From positions 1 through 64,000 of the forward strand of contig JAAEPE010000556.1 in NCBI GenBank assembly GCA_024222395.1: 64,000 nt of DNA, given 5' to 3'. Source of the DNA: Myxococcales bacterium (GTDB lineage Bacteria; Myxococcota_A; Polyangia; Haliangiales; Haliangiaceae). Shown here piece after piece: positions 27,203 to 36,159 of this stretch. Below the pieces are notes generated by a model. The model made no database searches and had not been told where the DNA came from. It was given only the letters and a program-made list of their open reading frames with translations. The position numbers and the translations under genes are program-made. Each line of letters opens with the position of its first letter. Position 1 is the stretch's first letter.

Positions 27203-28318
27203 CTACTTGCTCGGAATCTTGTTCTCGATCTTCGAGAACCAGAACTCCAGGCTCTCCCGGTCTTGTTCTACCTTGGGCAACTTCGCGACTTCGGAGAACT
27301 CAATCTCGACATCCTCCCACGACGTCGACGCTTCTACTGGAGTGTCGCCATTAGCCGTAAGGAGCGCCTCTTCGCTGCGCCACCTCTTCACTTCACCCAC
27401 GGCCTGACTCAAGAGTTCCTGAGCGCGATCCGCATTCCTCGAGCCTCCGAGAAGTTCTGATAGCGCCATCGCAAATTCGCGAGCGCTAGAAAACCGATCC
27501 TCGGGTTTGACAGACAGTGACTTTTCGATGGCGCCTACAAGGCCTTGAGGGAGCCCCTCTCGCTTCTTTGCGAGCGGCGGTACTTCTGCGGACTTCACCT
27601 TCTTGAATACTTCGAGATCATCCTTGCCGTCGAAGAGTCGACAGCCGGCGACTGCTTCCCAGAGAACCGTCCCCATTGCGAATATATCTGAGGCTGCAGT
27701 GGCCTTTTGCCCGCTAACACCCTCTGGTGAGAGATAGGAGAGCTTGCCCTTCACCATGCCCTGCATCGTGGTCATAGCGATGCGATCTTTGGCAAGAGCC
27801 AATCCGAAGTCGGCAAGTTTGACTTCGCCGCGGCTCGATAGCAGCAGATTCTGGGGCGAAACATCTCGGTGCACGATGGGGGCGGGATTTCCGTCTTTGT
27901 CGAGCCTCTCGTGGGCGATGCTCAGACCGCCTAGACCGCCGATTCCCACGGCGGCAACGAGCCCCCATGGGAGCGGATGCTTTGCCTTTCGAAAGGTCGA
28001 GACTAGCTGATGCAGGTCGATGCCCTCTACCCACTCCAGTACGAGGTAGTAGCTGCCAAAGTCATCTTGGAGAAAGTCGAGCACTTGCACAATATTCGGA
28101 TGCTGCATGGCCGCGCCGACCCGTGCCTCTTCAACGAACATATCGATGTACTCACGCAGGGTTCCAAACTGCCGCTTCATCTTCTTCACTGCGACCGGCC
28201 GAGAGAAGCCCGCAGCACCGTGCATCTTCCCCTTCCATACCGTGGCCATACCGCCCTCGCCAGCCAGCTCGCAAAGCTCGTACTTGCCAGCAACCACCGT
28301 ACCTATATCTGGGTGCAT
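27203..28318 (-). CDS. Hanks-type serine/threonine protein kinase
   Basis: About 371 residues. The kinase domain is complete: glycine loop LAGEGGMATVWKGKMHG, VAIK-equivalent VAVKKMKRQF, catalytic loop IVHRDVSPQNLLLS, KLADFGLALAKD and the P+1 region LSYLSPEGVSGQKA with the APE motif altered to SPE. HRDVSPQN (rather than HRDLKPEN) is common in Myxococcota kinases. The C-terminal 90 residues form an acidic, helical tail without a membrane segment, so the kinase is cytoplasmic. The ATG at 28318 is preferred because it lies just ahead of the domain. Its 3' end faces the decayed VWA/MopE gene. Confidence 0.9.
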   Translation of the reverse strand: MHPDIGTVVAGKYELCELAGEGGMATVWKGKMHGAAGFSRPVAVKKMKRQFGTLREYIDMFVEEARVGAAMQHPNIVQVLDFLQDDFGSYYLVLEWVEGIDLHQLVSTFRKAKHPLPWGLVAAVGIGGLGGLSIAHERLDKDGNPAPIVHRDVSPQNLLLSSRGEVKLADFGLALAKDRIAMTTMQGMVKGKLSYLSPEGVSGQKATAASDIFAMGTVLWEAVAGCRLFDGKDDLEVFKKVKSAEVPPLAKKREGLPQGLVGAIEKSLSVKPEDRFSSAREFAMALSELLGGSRNADRAQELLSQAVGEVKRWRSEEALLTANGDTPVEASTSWEDVEIEFSEVAKLPKVEQDRESLEFWFSKIENKIPSK

Positions 28319-28421
28319 GCTCGTTCCTCCATGCGCCCAAGCATACGCCGGATGGCTAGTGAAAGAGAAGGGCACCCAGGGTTACAAGGGGTTACAGGCC
28401 CAATATGGGAGAGACTCCCTG

Positions 28422-28650
28422 CTACGGCGTCAAGCCGCAGTGGATCCAGTCATCGAGGCTGTTCCGCTCTTCGTTGGTGGGCTGTGGATCGGATTCCGTG
28501 GGCATGTCCTCGTTCAAGGCGGTCCGGAATCGAACGCGAGAAGCCTGCTCTAAGACCAGCTCGTAGGTGTCAAAGTCGACCGACTCTGGTGCTCCCCCGC
28601 CCATATCCGACAAGACATGCAAGACAGTAAGTATAGCAGGCGTTGCCTTC
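28422..28650 (-). pseudogene. Frameshifted small c-type cytochrome-like protein
   Basis: The C-terminal part reads SDMGGGAPESVDFDTYELVL, then a helix, DMPTESDPQPTNEERNSL and DDWIHCGLTP, the form of small exported heme-binding domains in Myxococcota (CxxCHxx...GAP...FDTY...W..CG). In the adjacent frame just upstream lies NACYTYCLAC, so one extra base inside a CLACH motif would explain both halves. As it stands no intact CxxCH is encoded. An ORF of 87 codons can be opened at an ATG within the palindromic start region of tatD, but it lacks the motif. Lesion or sequencing error cannot be told apart. Confidence 0.45.
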
Positions 28651-28671
28651 GTTCTGATAGAAGCGAGCTGT

Positions 28672-29460
28672 ATGAGCCGGCTCATCGACATAGGCGTGAA
28701 TCTCTGTGACAAGAGCTTCGCCAAAGACCGGCCTGCGGTAATTCGCGACGCAGCAGAGGTCGGCATCGACCGCATGGTCGTTACGGGAACATCACTAGCC
28801 GGTAGCGAAGCTGCGGCGACTCTGGCAAGTGAACATTGCGGCACGCTTTGGTCCACCGCAGGCATTCACCCGCATCACGCAAAGGACTTTGACGATAGCT
28901 CCATCGATACGTTGCGCAACTTGGCGCAGCGTCCCGAAGTCGTCGCCATCGGTGAGTGCGGCCTCGACTACAATCGCAACTTCTCGACGCCGGTGGATCA
29001 AAGGCGCTGCTTCGAAGCGCAGGTCGAGCTCGCCTCGGAGATGCAGATGCCGCTCTTCCTTCACGAACGAGATGCCAAGGACGATCAGCTTGCCATCCTT
29101 GGGCGGCAACGCGCTAGCTTCTCAAGAGCCGTAGTCCACTGCTTCACCGGCGATGCCGAAACGCTCCGGGCCTATCTAGACCTGGACCTCTACATCGGCA
29201 TCACCGGTTGGATTTGCGACGAGCGCAGGGGCTTGCACTTGCGCGAACTCCTCAGAGAGATTCCCCTAGGGCGCCTGATGCTCGAGACAGACGCGCCCTA
29301 CCTCATGCCCCGCACGATTCGCCCGAAGCCAAAGAGCCGCCGCAACGTGCCAGCTCACCTCCCCTACGTTCTCAACACGGTCGCCGAGTGCCTGGACCTA
29401 CCCGAAAACGAAATCGCCGCGGCCACTACAGCCACGGCGATCGAGTTCTTCGGGTTGTAG
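28672..29460 (+). CDS. tatD: TatD-family metal-dependent DNase
   Basis: A 262-residue TIM-barrel hydrolase. The family order is seen: LIDIGVNLCDKSF at the start (first metal motif, with N in place of the more usual xHxH), STAGIHPHHAKDF, AIGECGLDYNRNFS with the metal-binding Glu, PLFLHERDAKDD, VVHCFTGDAETL and LMLETDAPYLMPR with the conserved Asp. TatD proteins are 3'-5' DNases linked to DNA repair and fragmentation. The ATG is chosen to match the family N-terminus; the open frame extends further upstream without similarity. The start lies within a 14-bp palindrome. Confidence 0.9.
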   Translation: MSRLIDIGVNLCDKSFAKDRPAVIRDAAEVGIDRMVVTGTSLAGSEAAATLASEHCGTLWSTAGIHPHHAKDFDDSSIDTLRNLAQRPEVVAIGECGLDYNRNFSTPVDQRRCFEAQVELASEMQMPLFLHERDAKDDQLAILGRQRASFSRAVVHCFTGDAETLRAYLDLDLYIGITGWICDERRGLHLRELLREIPLGRLMLETDAPYLMPRTIRPKPKSRRNVPAHLPYVLNTVAECLDLPENEIAAATTATAIEFFGL

Positions 29461-29463
29461 AGA

Positions 29464-29637
29464 CTAGCGGCCCTTGTAGCCCATCATGTCTTGCATGGCG
29501 CCAAGCGCCTCGCCAGCAATCTCGGCCTCTTCTCGCTTGATGTCGACGCACTCTTCGCAGAATTTGCGGAACTTGCCGTCGACCTTCACTCGAAAGACCT
29601 CGTCTACTTCTTCTTCACATTCTTTGCAGGTAGGCAT
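29464..29637 (-). CDS. 57-residue zinc-ribbon-like protein
   Basis: A small ORF: MPTCKECEEEVDEVFRVKVDG, then KFRKFCEECVDIKREEAEIA, ending QDMMGYKGR. Two CxxC pairs (CKEC and CEEC) spaced by about 22 residues give a typical treble-clef or zinc-ribbon frame, followed by a helix. It starts 9 nt after the OPT gene, same strand, so the two are probably co-transcribed. I do not recognise a named family; a zinc-binding regulator or RNA-binding role is only a guess. Coding potential is supported by the motif and by tight packing. Confidence 0.65.
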   Translation of the reverse strand: MPTCKECEEEVDEVFRVKVDGKFRKFCEECVDIKREEAEIAGEALGAMQDMMGYKGR

Positions 29638-29646
29638 AATCGATTC

Positions 29647-31425
29647 CTAGATCAAGGGCTCGACGCCAGCCATGGAGAGCAGGCCTTTGACAATGTTCAT
29701 TAGACCTTCGCCGGCGATGAGTCCGGAGGCGACTGCGAAGACGAAGACCTCTGCAGCCTTGGGCTTTCTCTTCTTCCAGAAGAGGTAGACCAGGAGACCG
29801 AGGAACATCGTGATGCTGTAGAAGGCCTGCACGATGAAGGCGATGCCGAAGGCAAGGCCACTTGGAAGGTACGGAGCCGATTTCGGGAAGAACTTCTTGC
29901 AGAGTGGCATCGCCATTCCGAAGAGACCGCCAAAGACCATGCCCCAAACGGCGTTTGTCGGCAAAGCACTGAAGCCTTGAGCCATGAGCTCAGCAACAGC
30001 CTTCCATGCAAAGGCGGCGGGTGCGGGATACTCGGTTCCGCCAAACTCGTACTGAGACTTGAATAGGTAGAAGATAAGAACCGCAAAGAAGCAACCGGCG
30101 GGGATTCCCATGAGCTGAGCGAGCAGCTGCTTGCGTGGCGACGAGCCAAGGAGATGCCCGGTCTTGAGGTCTTGCATCATGTCGCCAGCCTGAGAGGCGC
30201 CAGCGCCAGAAATCGAGGCAGCCATGAGGTTGGTTGAAATGCTGCCGGGGGATACGCCACCGAAGACCAACTGAGTGACCTTGCCCATTCCGCCGACCGG
30301 ATTGATGTCGGTCTCGCCGGTAGAACGCACCGCAATAGCGGCGAGAATGGCAGAGAGAGCGACCGCAATTAGCGACATGTAGATGGGAATATCAAAGAGC
30401 AGGAGCGCCATAACGCTCACCAAGACGGTGCCGGCGGCGAGGCCAGCAATCCACCACTGATTGGGTATGGCTTCTGGATCCACGGGACCTTCGTCCTTCG
30501 TGAAGCGGAACGTGCGGCTGATGGTCTTCCAAGCGAGGGCCAGCGACATGAGAGCGTCCGCAAGCATGATGGCGACGCCGGGCCAGAGAATCCAACCCCG
30601 AGGTCCGGTTGCAAGGCTCATGATTGGCCCGTCGACCCATCCCTGATGCAGAGATAGTGGAGCAAGAATGCCCCAAGAGACAATGGCGCCAAGGAGCAAG
30701 GAGATGGCTACGCGAGGTCCAATAAGGAATCCAGCCCCAAAGAGCATTGGGCCGAGGTAGAGCTTGAATTGCCAAGCAGCCGCCGTAGCAAAGACTCCGC
30801 CGATCATCGCGGTTGGGACAGCCTCCATATATGGAATGAAGAACGAAGCTAATGAGTAAGCCCCAGCTACGATTGCAATCCAGACAAGGACACGAGCTTG
30901 AGCCAGTGCGGTAGCGCCGGTTGCAAACATCGAGACGATGGTATTTGCGGTCGCGGTGCCGGTTGGGAATCGCAACTTCTCGATTTCGACGTACTGCTTG
31001 CGAAGTGGAACCGCAAAGAAGACACCGAGGAAGGCCACCGAAGTTACCCAAGCGAACATTCCCCATAGGGGAATCTCGTTGCCGAGCAAGAACATCGCGG
31101 GAATGGGGGCAACCAGACCGCCGGCGGAAGCCATCGTGCCTGCTGCCGAGCCTGTGGTTTGGCAGATGTTGGTTTCGAGCACCGTTGGATCTTTGCTCGT
31201 GAAGATGGAGAAGGCCGCGTAGCCGAGAATGGCCGCCATCAGAGAGCCACCCACGGTCCAACCGATCTTCAGGCCGAACGAGATGTTCATGGCCGAGACC
31301 AAGCCACCAATGAAGCAACCAAGGATTACAGCTCTTGGCGTGAGCTGTGCCTCACCTGGCTTTGGGGTGTAGAGCTGGCCTTCAACCTGCTTTGATTCTT
31401 CGACCTGGTCTGATTCTTCTGACAT
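29647..31425 (-). CDS. OPT-family oligopeptide (or metal-chelate) transporter
   Basis: A 592-residue membrane protein with about 14-16 helices. Family signatures are clear: LTPRAVILGCFIGGLVSAMNI, the ETNICQTTGSAAGTMASAGG segment, RKQYVEIEKLRFPTGTATA, and an internal MAASISGAGASQAGDMMQDLK. OPT proteins import oligopeptides or metal-siderophore chelates with protons. The N-terminal 25 residues are acidic and cytosolic. A small zinc-ribbon gene follows. Together with the oppABCDF operon that starts divergently 150 bp away, this makes a peptide-uptake locus, an inference that fits a predatory or saprophytic lifestyle. Confidence 0.9.
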   Translation of the reverse strand: MSEESDQVEESKQVEGQLYTPKPGEAQLTPRAVILGCFIGGLVSAMNISFGLKIGWTVGGSLMAAILGYAAFSIFTSKDPTVLETNICQTTGSAAGTMASAGGLVAPIPAMFLLGNEIPLWGMFAWVTSVAFLGVFFAVPLRKQYVEIEKLRFPTGTATANTIVSMFATGATALAQARVLVWIAIVAGAYSLASFFIPYMEAVPTAMIGGVFATAAAWQFKLYLGPMLFGAGFLIGPRVAISLLLGAIVSWGILAPLSLHQGWVDGPIMSLATGPRGWILWPGVAIMLADALMSLALAWKTISRTFRFTKDEGPVDPEAIPNQWWIAGLAAGTVLVSVMALLLFDIPIYMSLIAVALSAILAAIAVRSTGETDINPVGGMGKVTQLVFGGVSPGSISTNLMAASISGAGASQAGDMMQDLKTGHLLGSSPRKQLLAQLMGIPAGCFFAVLIFYLFKSQYEFGGTEYPAPAAFAWKAVAELMAQGFSALPTNAVWGMVFGGLFGMAMPLCKKFFPKSAPYLPSGLAFGIAFIVQAFYSITMFLGLLVYLFWKKRKPKAAEVFVFAVASGLIAGEGLMNIVKGLLSMAGVEPLI

Positions 31426-31575
31426 GCACTTCCCTTCGTTTGCGCGCGATATGTATCAGACACGGCCCTACATGGGAATACGGAAGCACTGCCCATGTTT
31501 GGGTACTTCGACGCACTGCGGCATGTGGGATCCCCACTGAATCCAGCTCTCTGGCGTGTGCTAAGACCCGTCCCA

Positions 31576-33357
31576 ATGCGCCTGCGCCCCAACGCGATTG
31601 CCCCTCTGCTCTCGATCGCGGTCATTGCATGTGTCGCCCTTTGCACTGGCGCGGGGTGCAAGCAGAAGCCCGCATGGGAGAAGGGCAAGAAAGTTGCTCA
31701 CCTCGCAGTGCGCGCCAAGGTTGGCACTCTCGATCCTGTCGGCAGCTCAAGCTCCTACGACAATGAGATTCAATCGCAGACCTACGAGGGCCTCTTCACC
31801 TACAAATACCTCGTTCGCCCCTACGAGATCGAGCCATTGCTCGCCAAGGCCCTTCCGAAAATTTCGGAGGATGGTCTCACCTACACGATCGATATTCGCG
31901 AAGGCGTCTACTTTCACGACGACGAGTGCTTCGAAGGTGGAAAGGGGCGCGAACTCGTCGCGCAGGACTTCATCTACTCGTACAAGCGCAACGCGGATAA
32001 GGAGAAGCACCCAACTGGTTACTGGGTGTACAGAGACCGAATCGTCGGCTTCGATGCGTTTCAGAAACGCATGTCTGAACGCGGCACTGCCCCATTTGAG
32101 TGGGATGCACCAGTAGAGGGGCTGAAAGCGACCGGCAAATACCAACTGCAGATCAAGTTGATTCGCCCTTTCCCACAGATTCTCTACATCCTCGCCATGA
32201 ACTACGCCTACGTGGTTCCGAGAGAATGTACCGAGCACTACGGCGATAGTTTCGGCAACCGAGCTATCGGAACAGGCCCATTCGTCTTGCGAGAATGGAC
32301 CCGCGGAAGCCGAATTGTTCTCGACAAGAATCCAACGTATAGGGATGTCTTCTATCCGACTGAGGCGAGTCCTGAGTATCAGCACATGCTCGAAGATGCC
32401 GGCAAGAAGGTCCCGCTGATAGATGCCATGGTCTACCAAGTCTACGAGCAAGATCAGCCCATGTGGCTCAAGTTCCGAACCGGTGACCTAGACATGGTGC
32501 AAATGCCTGCCGAGTACCACGACGCAGTCATGCACAAAGACCTCACGCTGCGTGAGAACTTCACCAAGGAGGGCATCCAAAATCACAATCTCTTCCTCCT
32601 CGAGTTCATCTACCGAGGTTTCAACATGCAAGATCCGGTGGTCGGCACAGCCCCAGGTAGCAAATATCTGAGGCAAGCCATCTCCCTGGCGCTGGACGGG
32701 GAAGAAATCAACGACGCCTTCTACAACGGCACCTGCGTGCTCTATGACGCCCCTGTACCTCCTGGGCTCGACTCCTATGTCGCGGGTGTGACCTCTCCGT
32801 ACAGGGGGCCCAACCTCGAACGCGCCAAGGAGCTGATGGTCAAGGCAGGATACCCTGGTGGCAAAGGGCTGCCGTCCCTGCAACTCGATACGAGCAATAG
32901 CGGCAACTCTGAAGAGCAGGCGGAAGTCTTTGCCCGGGCTCTCAAACGCATCGGCATCAAACTCACCGTCAACATCAACAGCTTCTCTGAGCTTTCGACC
33001 AAGCTCAAAAAGAAGCGAGCCCAAATGTTTGGTCTCTCGTGGGGCGCCGACTACCCAGACGCAGAGAACTTCTTACAGCTCTTCTACGGTCCGAACGAAG
33101 CGCCGGGTTCGAATAATTTCAATTACGCAAACCCTGTGTACGACGAACTCTACGCTCGAGGCAGCATCCTCCAGCCCAGTCCTGAACGAACCTCCATCTA
33201 TCAACAGATGCGTGAAATTCTCATAGAGGACGTGCCTTCGCTGGGGCACATGGCTCGCATTCGCTTCTACCTTTGGCACGGGCGCCTCACAAATCTACTT
33301 CCCGACGAGATTCACAAGAACTGGCGAAAGTACCTGAACATCAAGGAGACCAACTAA
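31576..33357 (+). CDS. oppA: Peptide ABC transporter substrate-binding lipoprotein
   Basis: About 593 residues. The chosen ATG yields a signal peptide (LLSIAVIACVALCTGAGCK) with a lipobox. The mature part has the SBP family-5 order: VGTLDPVGSSSSYDNEIQ, YEGLFTYKYL, GLTYTIDIREGVYFHDDE, RAIGTGPFVLREWTRGSRIV, YRGFNMQDPVV..., YLRQAISLALDGEEINDAFY and GLPSLQLDTSN, ending SLGHMARIRFYLWHGRL. It delivers peptides to the OppBC permease. First gene of a five-gene operon, one base ahead of oppB. Substrate size cannot be told, so the opp symbols are by architecture; dpp is possible. Confidence 0.88.
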   Translation: MRLRPNAIAPLLSIAVIACVALCTGAGCKQKPAWEKGKKVAHLAVRAKVGTLDPVGSSSSYDNEIQSQTYEGLFTYKYLVRPYEIEPLLAKALPKISEDGLTYTIDIREGVYFHDDECFEGGKGRELVAQDFIYSYKRNADKEKHPTGYWVYRDRIVGFDAFQKRMSERGTAPFEWDAPVEGLKATGKYQLQIKLIRPFPQILYILAMNYAYVVPRECTEHYGDSFGNRAIGTGPFVLREWTRGSRIVLDKNPTYRDVFYPTEASPEYQHMLEDAGKKVPLIDAMVYQVYEQDQPMWLKFRTGDLDMVQMPAEYHDAVMHKDLTLRENFTKEGIQNHNLFLLEFIYRGFNMQDPVVGTAPGSKYLRQAISLALDGEEINDAFYNGTCVLYDAPVPPGLDSYVAGVTSPYRGPNLERAKELMVKAGYPGGKGLPSLQLDTSNSGNSEEQAEVFARALKRIGIKLTVNINSFSELSTKLKKKRAQMFGLSWGADYPDAENFLQLFYGPNEAPGSNNFNYANPVYDELYARGSILQPSPERTSIYQQMREILIEDVPSLGHMARIRFYLWHGRLTNLLPDEIHKNWRKYLNIKETN

Positions 33358-33358
33358 C

Positions 33359-34294
33359 ATGTGGCCCTACATCGTTCGCCGTCTCCTTTGGGGCATTCCC
33401 ATACTCTTGGGTGTCACCATGGCAGTCTTTCTGGGCCTGCACGTAATGAAGGGCAGCCCGGCAGCCGCTCACGTCGGCAAGGATGCGACGCTCGAAGACA
33501 TAGCTCAGTTCGATCGGGAACAGGGCTTCGACAAGAGCTATCCTGTCCAGTACCTCAGATACATGAAGGAGGTCGTCACCTTCGACTTTGGAAACTCGCT
33601 AAAGACCGACCGCCCCGTAGGCGAAATGATCTCCGAAGGCGCGGGCAAGTCTGTGAGTCTAACCTTGCCGGCGCTGCTACTCACGTCGCTCCTAGCTATA
33701 TGCCTGGCTCTCATAGCCTCATACTTCCGAGGGAGAAAGACGGATCGAGCCATCATGATCATGGCGGTCTTTGGCATGAGCGTGAGCTTCTTGGTGTACA
33801 TCGTCGTGCTCCAATACCTGCTCGCCTTTGTGCTGCCCATATTTCAAATCCACGGCTACGAGCCCGGTTTCGGTGCTCGCTGGCAGTTCCTCATCCTGCC
33901 GATCATCATCCAAGTCATCGTCGGCGTCGGTTATGACACCCGCTTCTACCGTTCAGTCTTTGTCGAAGAAGTTGGAAAAGACCACGTGACAACAGCCTAC
34001 GCCAAGGGCGCATCAAAACGCCGAGTCATGTTTGTGCACGTTCTCAAGAATGCACTCATCCCCATCGTGACCCGTGTCATGATCTCCATCCCGTTCTTGG
34101 TGACTGGGTCTCTTCTCTTAGAACAGTTCTTTGGCATCCCTGGAATCGGCAGCATGCTGCTGGCGGCACTCGACACTGATGACTTCCCCGTCATCAAGGC
34201 ACTCTCGGTACTGATCTCCTTGCTCTTCATTCTCTCGACAATTCTCAACGACGTGCTCTACGCTGTCGTCGACCCGCGAGTGAGGCTCAAATGA
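33359..34294 (+). CDS. oppB: Peptide ABC transporter permease (OppB-like)
   Basis: A 311-residue permease with six predicted helices. The N-terminus YIVRRLLWGIPILLGVTMAV is the classic OppB/DppB start (YLLRRL...P.LLGV). The EAA loop is DHVTTAYAKGASKRRVMFVH (A-x-G region), which contacts the ATPases, and the C-terminus VLYAVVDPRVRLK carries the DPR motif. It forms the heterodimeric channel with OppC. It overlaps oppC by four bases (ATGA), which implies translational coupling and shows that TGA is an ordinary stop here. Confidence 0.92.
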   Translation: MWPYIVRRLLWGIPILLGVTMAVFLGLHVMKGSPAAAHVGKDATLEDIAQFDREQGFDKSYPVQYLRYMKEVVTFDFGNSLKTDRPVGEMISEGAGKSVSLTLPALLLTSLLAICLALIASYFRGRKTDRAIMIMAVFGMSVSFLVYIVVLQYLLAFVLPIFQIHGYEPGFGARWQFLILPIIIQVIVGVGYDTRFYRSVFVEEVGKDHVTTAYAKGASKRRVMFVHVLKNALIPIVTRVMISIPFLVTGSLLLEQFFGIPGIGSMLLAALDTDDFPVIKALSVLISLLFILSTILNDVLYAVVDPRVRLK

Positions 34295-35142
34295 GTCCCT
34301 TTTGGAATAGCCGCCCAATTCGCAAGCTTCGACGCGACAAGTGGGCTCTGGTTTGCCTCTCTCTCATCATCTGCTACGTGCTCGTGGCGATAGCAGTGAA
34401 GTTTGGAATCCTGGGATTGGCGTTCGAAGAGCGCGTAGGAGAGAAGTACATGCAGCCAAGCGGCGAAAGCTGGCTGCACTGGCTTGGCACAGACAGGCAA
34501 GGGCGAAGCATCTTTGCCCGCATGCTCTACTCCGCCAAAATCGCCATTGGCGTTGGGCTAGTCTCCGCTCTCGTCGGCTCGACGATTGGGGCGATACTGG
34601 GCGCCATCGCCGGCTACTTTGGGAAGCGCGTTGATGACTTCATCGTTTGGCTGTACTCGGTTGTGCAGTCCATCCCCTATTTGTTGCTGCTCATCATGCT
34701 CACCTACATCGCAGGCAAGGGCATCATGGGACTCTACGTCGCTTTCATCGCCACATCCTGGGTAGGCCCGTGCCGCATGGTTCGCGGCGAGGTCATCAAA
34801 CTTCGCGAGGCCGAGTACATCCATAGTGCCAAGGCCATGGGTTATGGGGACTGGCGCATCATCTTCCGCCACATCATCCCTAACACGATGCACATCGTCC
34901 TGGTGTACTTCGCCCTGCTCTTCGTCGCCGCCATCAAATCCGAGGTCATCATTTCCTTCCTCGGCCTTGGAGTTCAACGGGAACCCTCCTGGGGCATCAT
35001 GATCAAACAGAGCCAGGCCGAGCTCATCAACGGCTTCTACTGGCAAATCGGCGCGGCAACCTTCGCCATGTTCGTGCTGGTCCTTAGTTTCAACATCTTT
35101 GCCGACGCGCTGCAAGACGCGCTCGATCCCAAGAGCCTCTAG
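34291..35142 (+). CDS. oppC: Peptide ABC transporter permease (OppC-like)
   Basis: A 283-residue permease. It has the OppC N-terminal extension and helix (DKWALVCLSLIICYVLVAIA), then GTDRQGRSIFARMLYSAKIAIG, the diagnostic HxLGTDxxGRD-type motif of DppC/OppC, the EAA loop EAEYIHSAKAMGYGDWRII, and GLGVQREPSWGIMI, ending FADALQDALDPKSL. It pairs with OppB. Nine bases separate its stop from the next gene. Confidence 0.92.
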   Translation: MSPFWNSRPIRKLRRDKWALVCLSLIICYVLVAIAVKFGILGLAFEERVGEKYMQPSGESWLHWLGTDRQGRSIFARMLYSAKIAIGVGLVSALVGSTIGAILGAIAGYFGKRVDDFIVWLYSVVQSIPYLLLLIMLTYIAGKGIMGLYVAFIATSWVGPCRMVRGEVIKLREAEYIHSAKAMGYGDWRIIFRHIIPNTMHIVLVYFALLFVAAIKSEVIISFLGLGVQREPSWGIMIKQSQAELINGFYWQIGAATFAMFVLVLSFNIFADALQDALDPKSL

Positions 35143-35151
35143 GAGAGTGAA

Positions 35152-36159
35152 ATGAACGAACCAATCCTAGAAGTCCAAGAGCTCTGCACAAGCTTCTTCA
35201 CCGACGAGGGGGTCGTGCACGCTATCGACAAGGTGAGTTTCTCTCTCGAGAAAGGCGAAACCCTCGGTATCGTCGGCGAATCAGGCAGCGGCAAGACAGT
35301 AACCAGTAAAACTCTGATGCGCATCATCCCCTCGCCTCCCGGAAGGATCACGGGCGGCAAGGTGCTCTTCCACGGAGAAGACTTGGTCTCTGCCAGCGAC
35401 AAACGCATGCAGAAGATTCGCGGTAACAAGATTGCAATGATCTTCCAGGAGCCGATGAGTGCTCTCAACCCGGTCTTCACCGTGGGTTGGCAAATCGACG
35501 AGAGTTTGCGTCTACACCAGAAGGACCTGAACAGGGCGCAACGAGCAAAGCGTGTTCTGGAGATGCTGCACAAAGTTAAGATGCCTTCGCCGGAGATGCG
35601 GGTTAACGAGTATCCGCATCAGCTATCCGGTGGCATGCGCCAGCGCGTCATGATTGCCATGGCCCTGGCCTGCAATCCTGAGATTCTCATCGCGGACGAG
35701 CCAACGACGGCCCTAGATGTGACGATTCAAGCTCAGGTCCTCCGCCTCATCGGCGATCTCAAGACGGAGCTCGGCACGGCGGTCGTCCTCATCACTCACG
35801 ATCTCGGAGTGGTGGCGGAAGTCTGCGATCGAGTGCTCGTGATGTACGCCGGGCAAGTCGTCGAAGAAGCGGGCATTGACGACATCTTTCACAAGCCGGC
35901 TCATCCTTACACTAGGGCGCTCCTTCGCTCGATTCCCAAGCGCGGAAAACGGGTCGCAGGAGCCAAGTTCGAATCCATCGAAGGTATGGTTCCAGATCTC
36001 AAGAAGCTGCCAAAGGGCTGTCGCTTCCAAGGTCGTTGCGATGTTGAACAAGAACGCTGTCGGCAGGAAGAACCAGACCTTGTGCAAGTTGGGGAGCGGC
36101 AAAGCTCGCGATGCTTCTTTGTCTCCGATGTAGTGGATTCTAGCGAGGACAACTCATGA
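35152..36159 (+). CDS. oppD: Peptide ABC transporter ATPase (OppD-like)
   Basis: A 335-residue nucleotide-binding subunit. Walker [11 protein letters not shown]-loop [14 protein letters not shown], signature [16 protein letters not shown] and Walker [13 protein letters not shown] are intact, with the H-loop in [13 protein letters not shown]. The C-terminal oligopeptide-transporter domain ([13 protein letters not shown] and a Cys cluster [14 protein letters not shown]) is a known 4Fe-4S-type site in OppD/DppD. A good GGAGAG Shine-Dalgarno lies 6 nt upstream. It overlaps oppF by 4 nt. Confidence 0.93.
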   Translation: MNEPILEVQELCTSFFTDEGVVHAIDKVSFSLEKGETLGIVGESGSGKTVTSKTLMRIIPSPPGRITGGKVLFHGEDLVSASDKRMQKIRGNKIAMIFQEPMSALNPVFTVGWQIDESLRLHQKDLNRAQRAKRVLEMLHKVKMPSPEMRVNEYPHQLSGGMRQRVMIAMALACNPEILIADEPTTALDVTIQAQVLRLIGDLKTELGTAVVLITHDLGVVAEVCDRVLVMYAGQVVEEAGIDDIFHKPAHPYTRALLRSIPKRGKRVAGAKFESIEGMVPDLKKLPKGCRFQGRCDVEQERCRQEEPDLVQVGERQSSRCFFVSDVVDSSEDNS

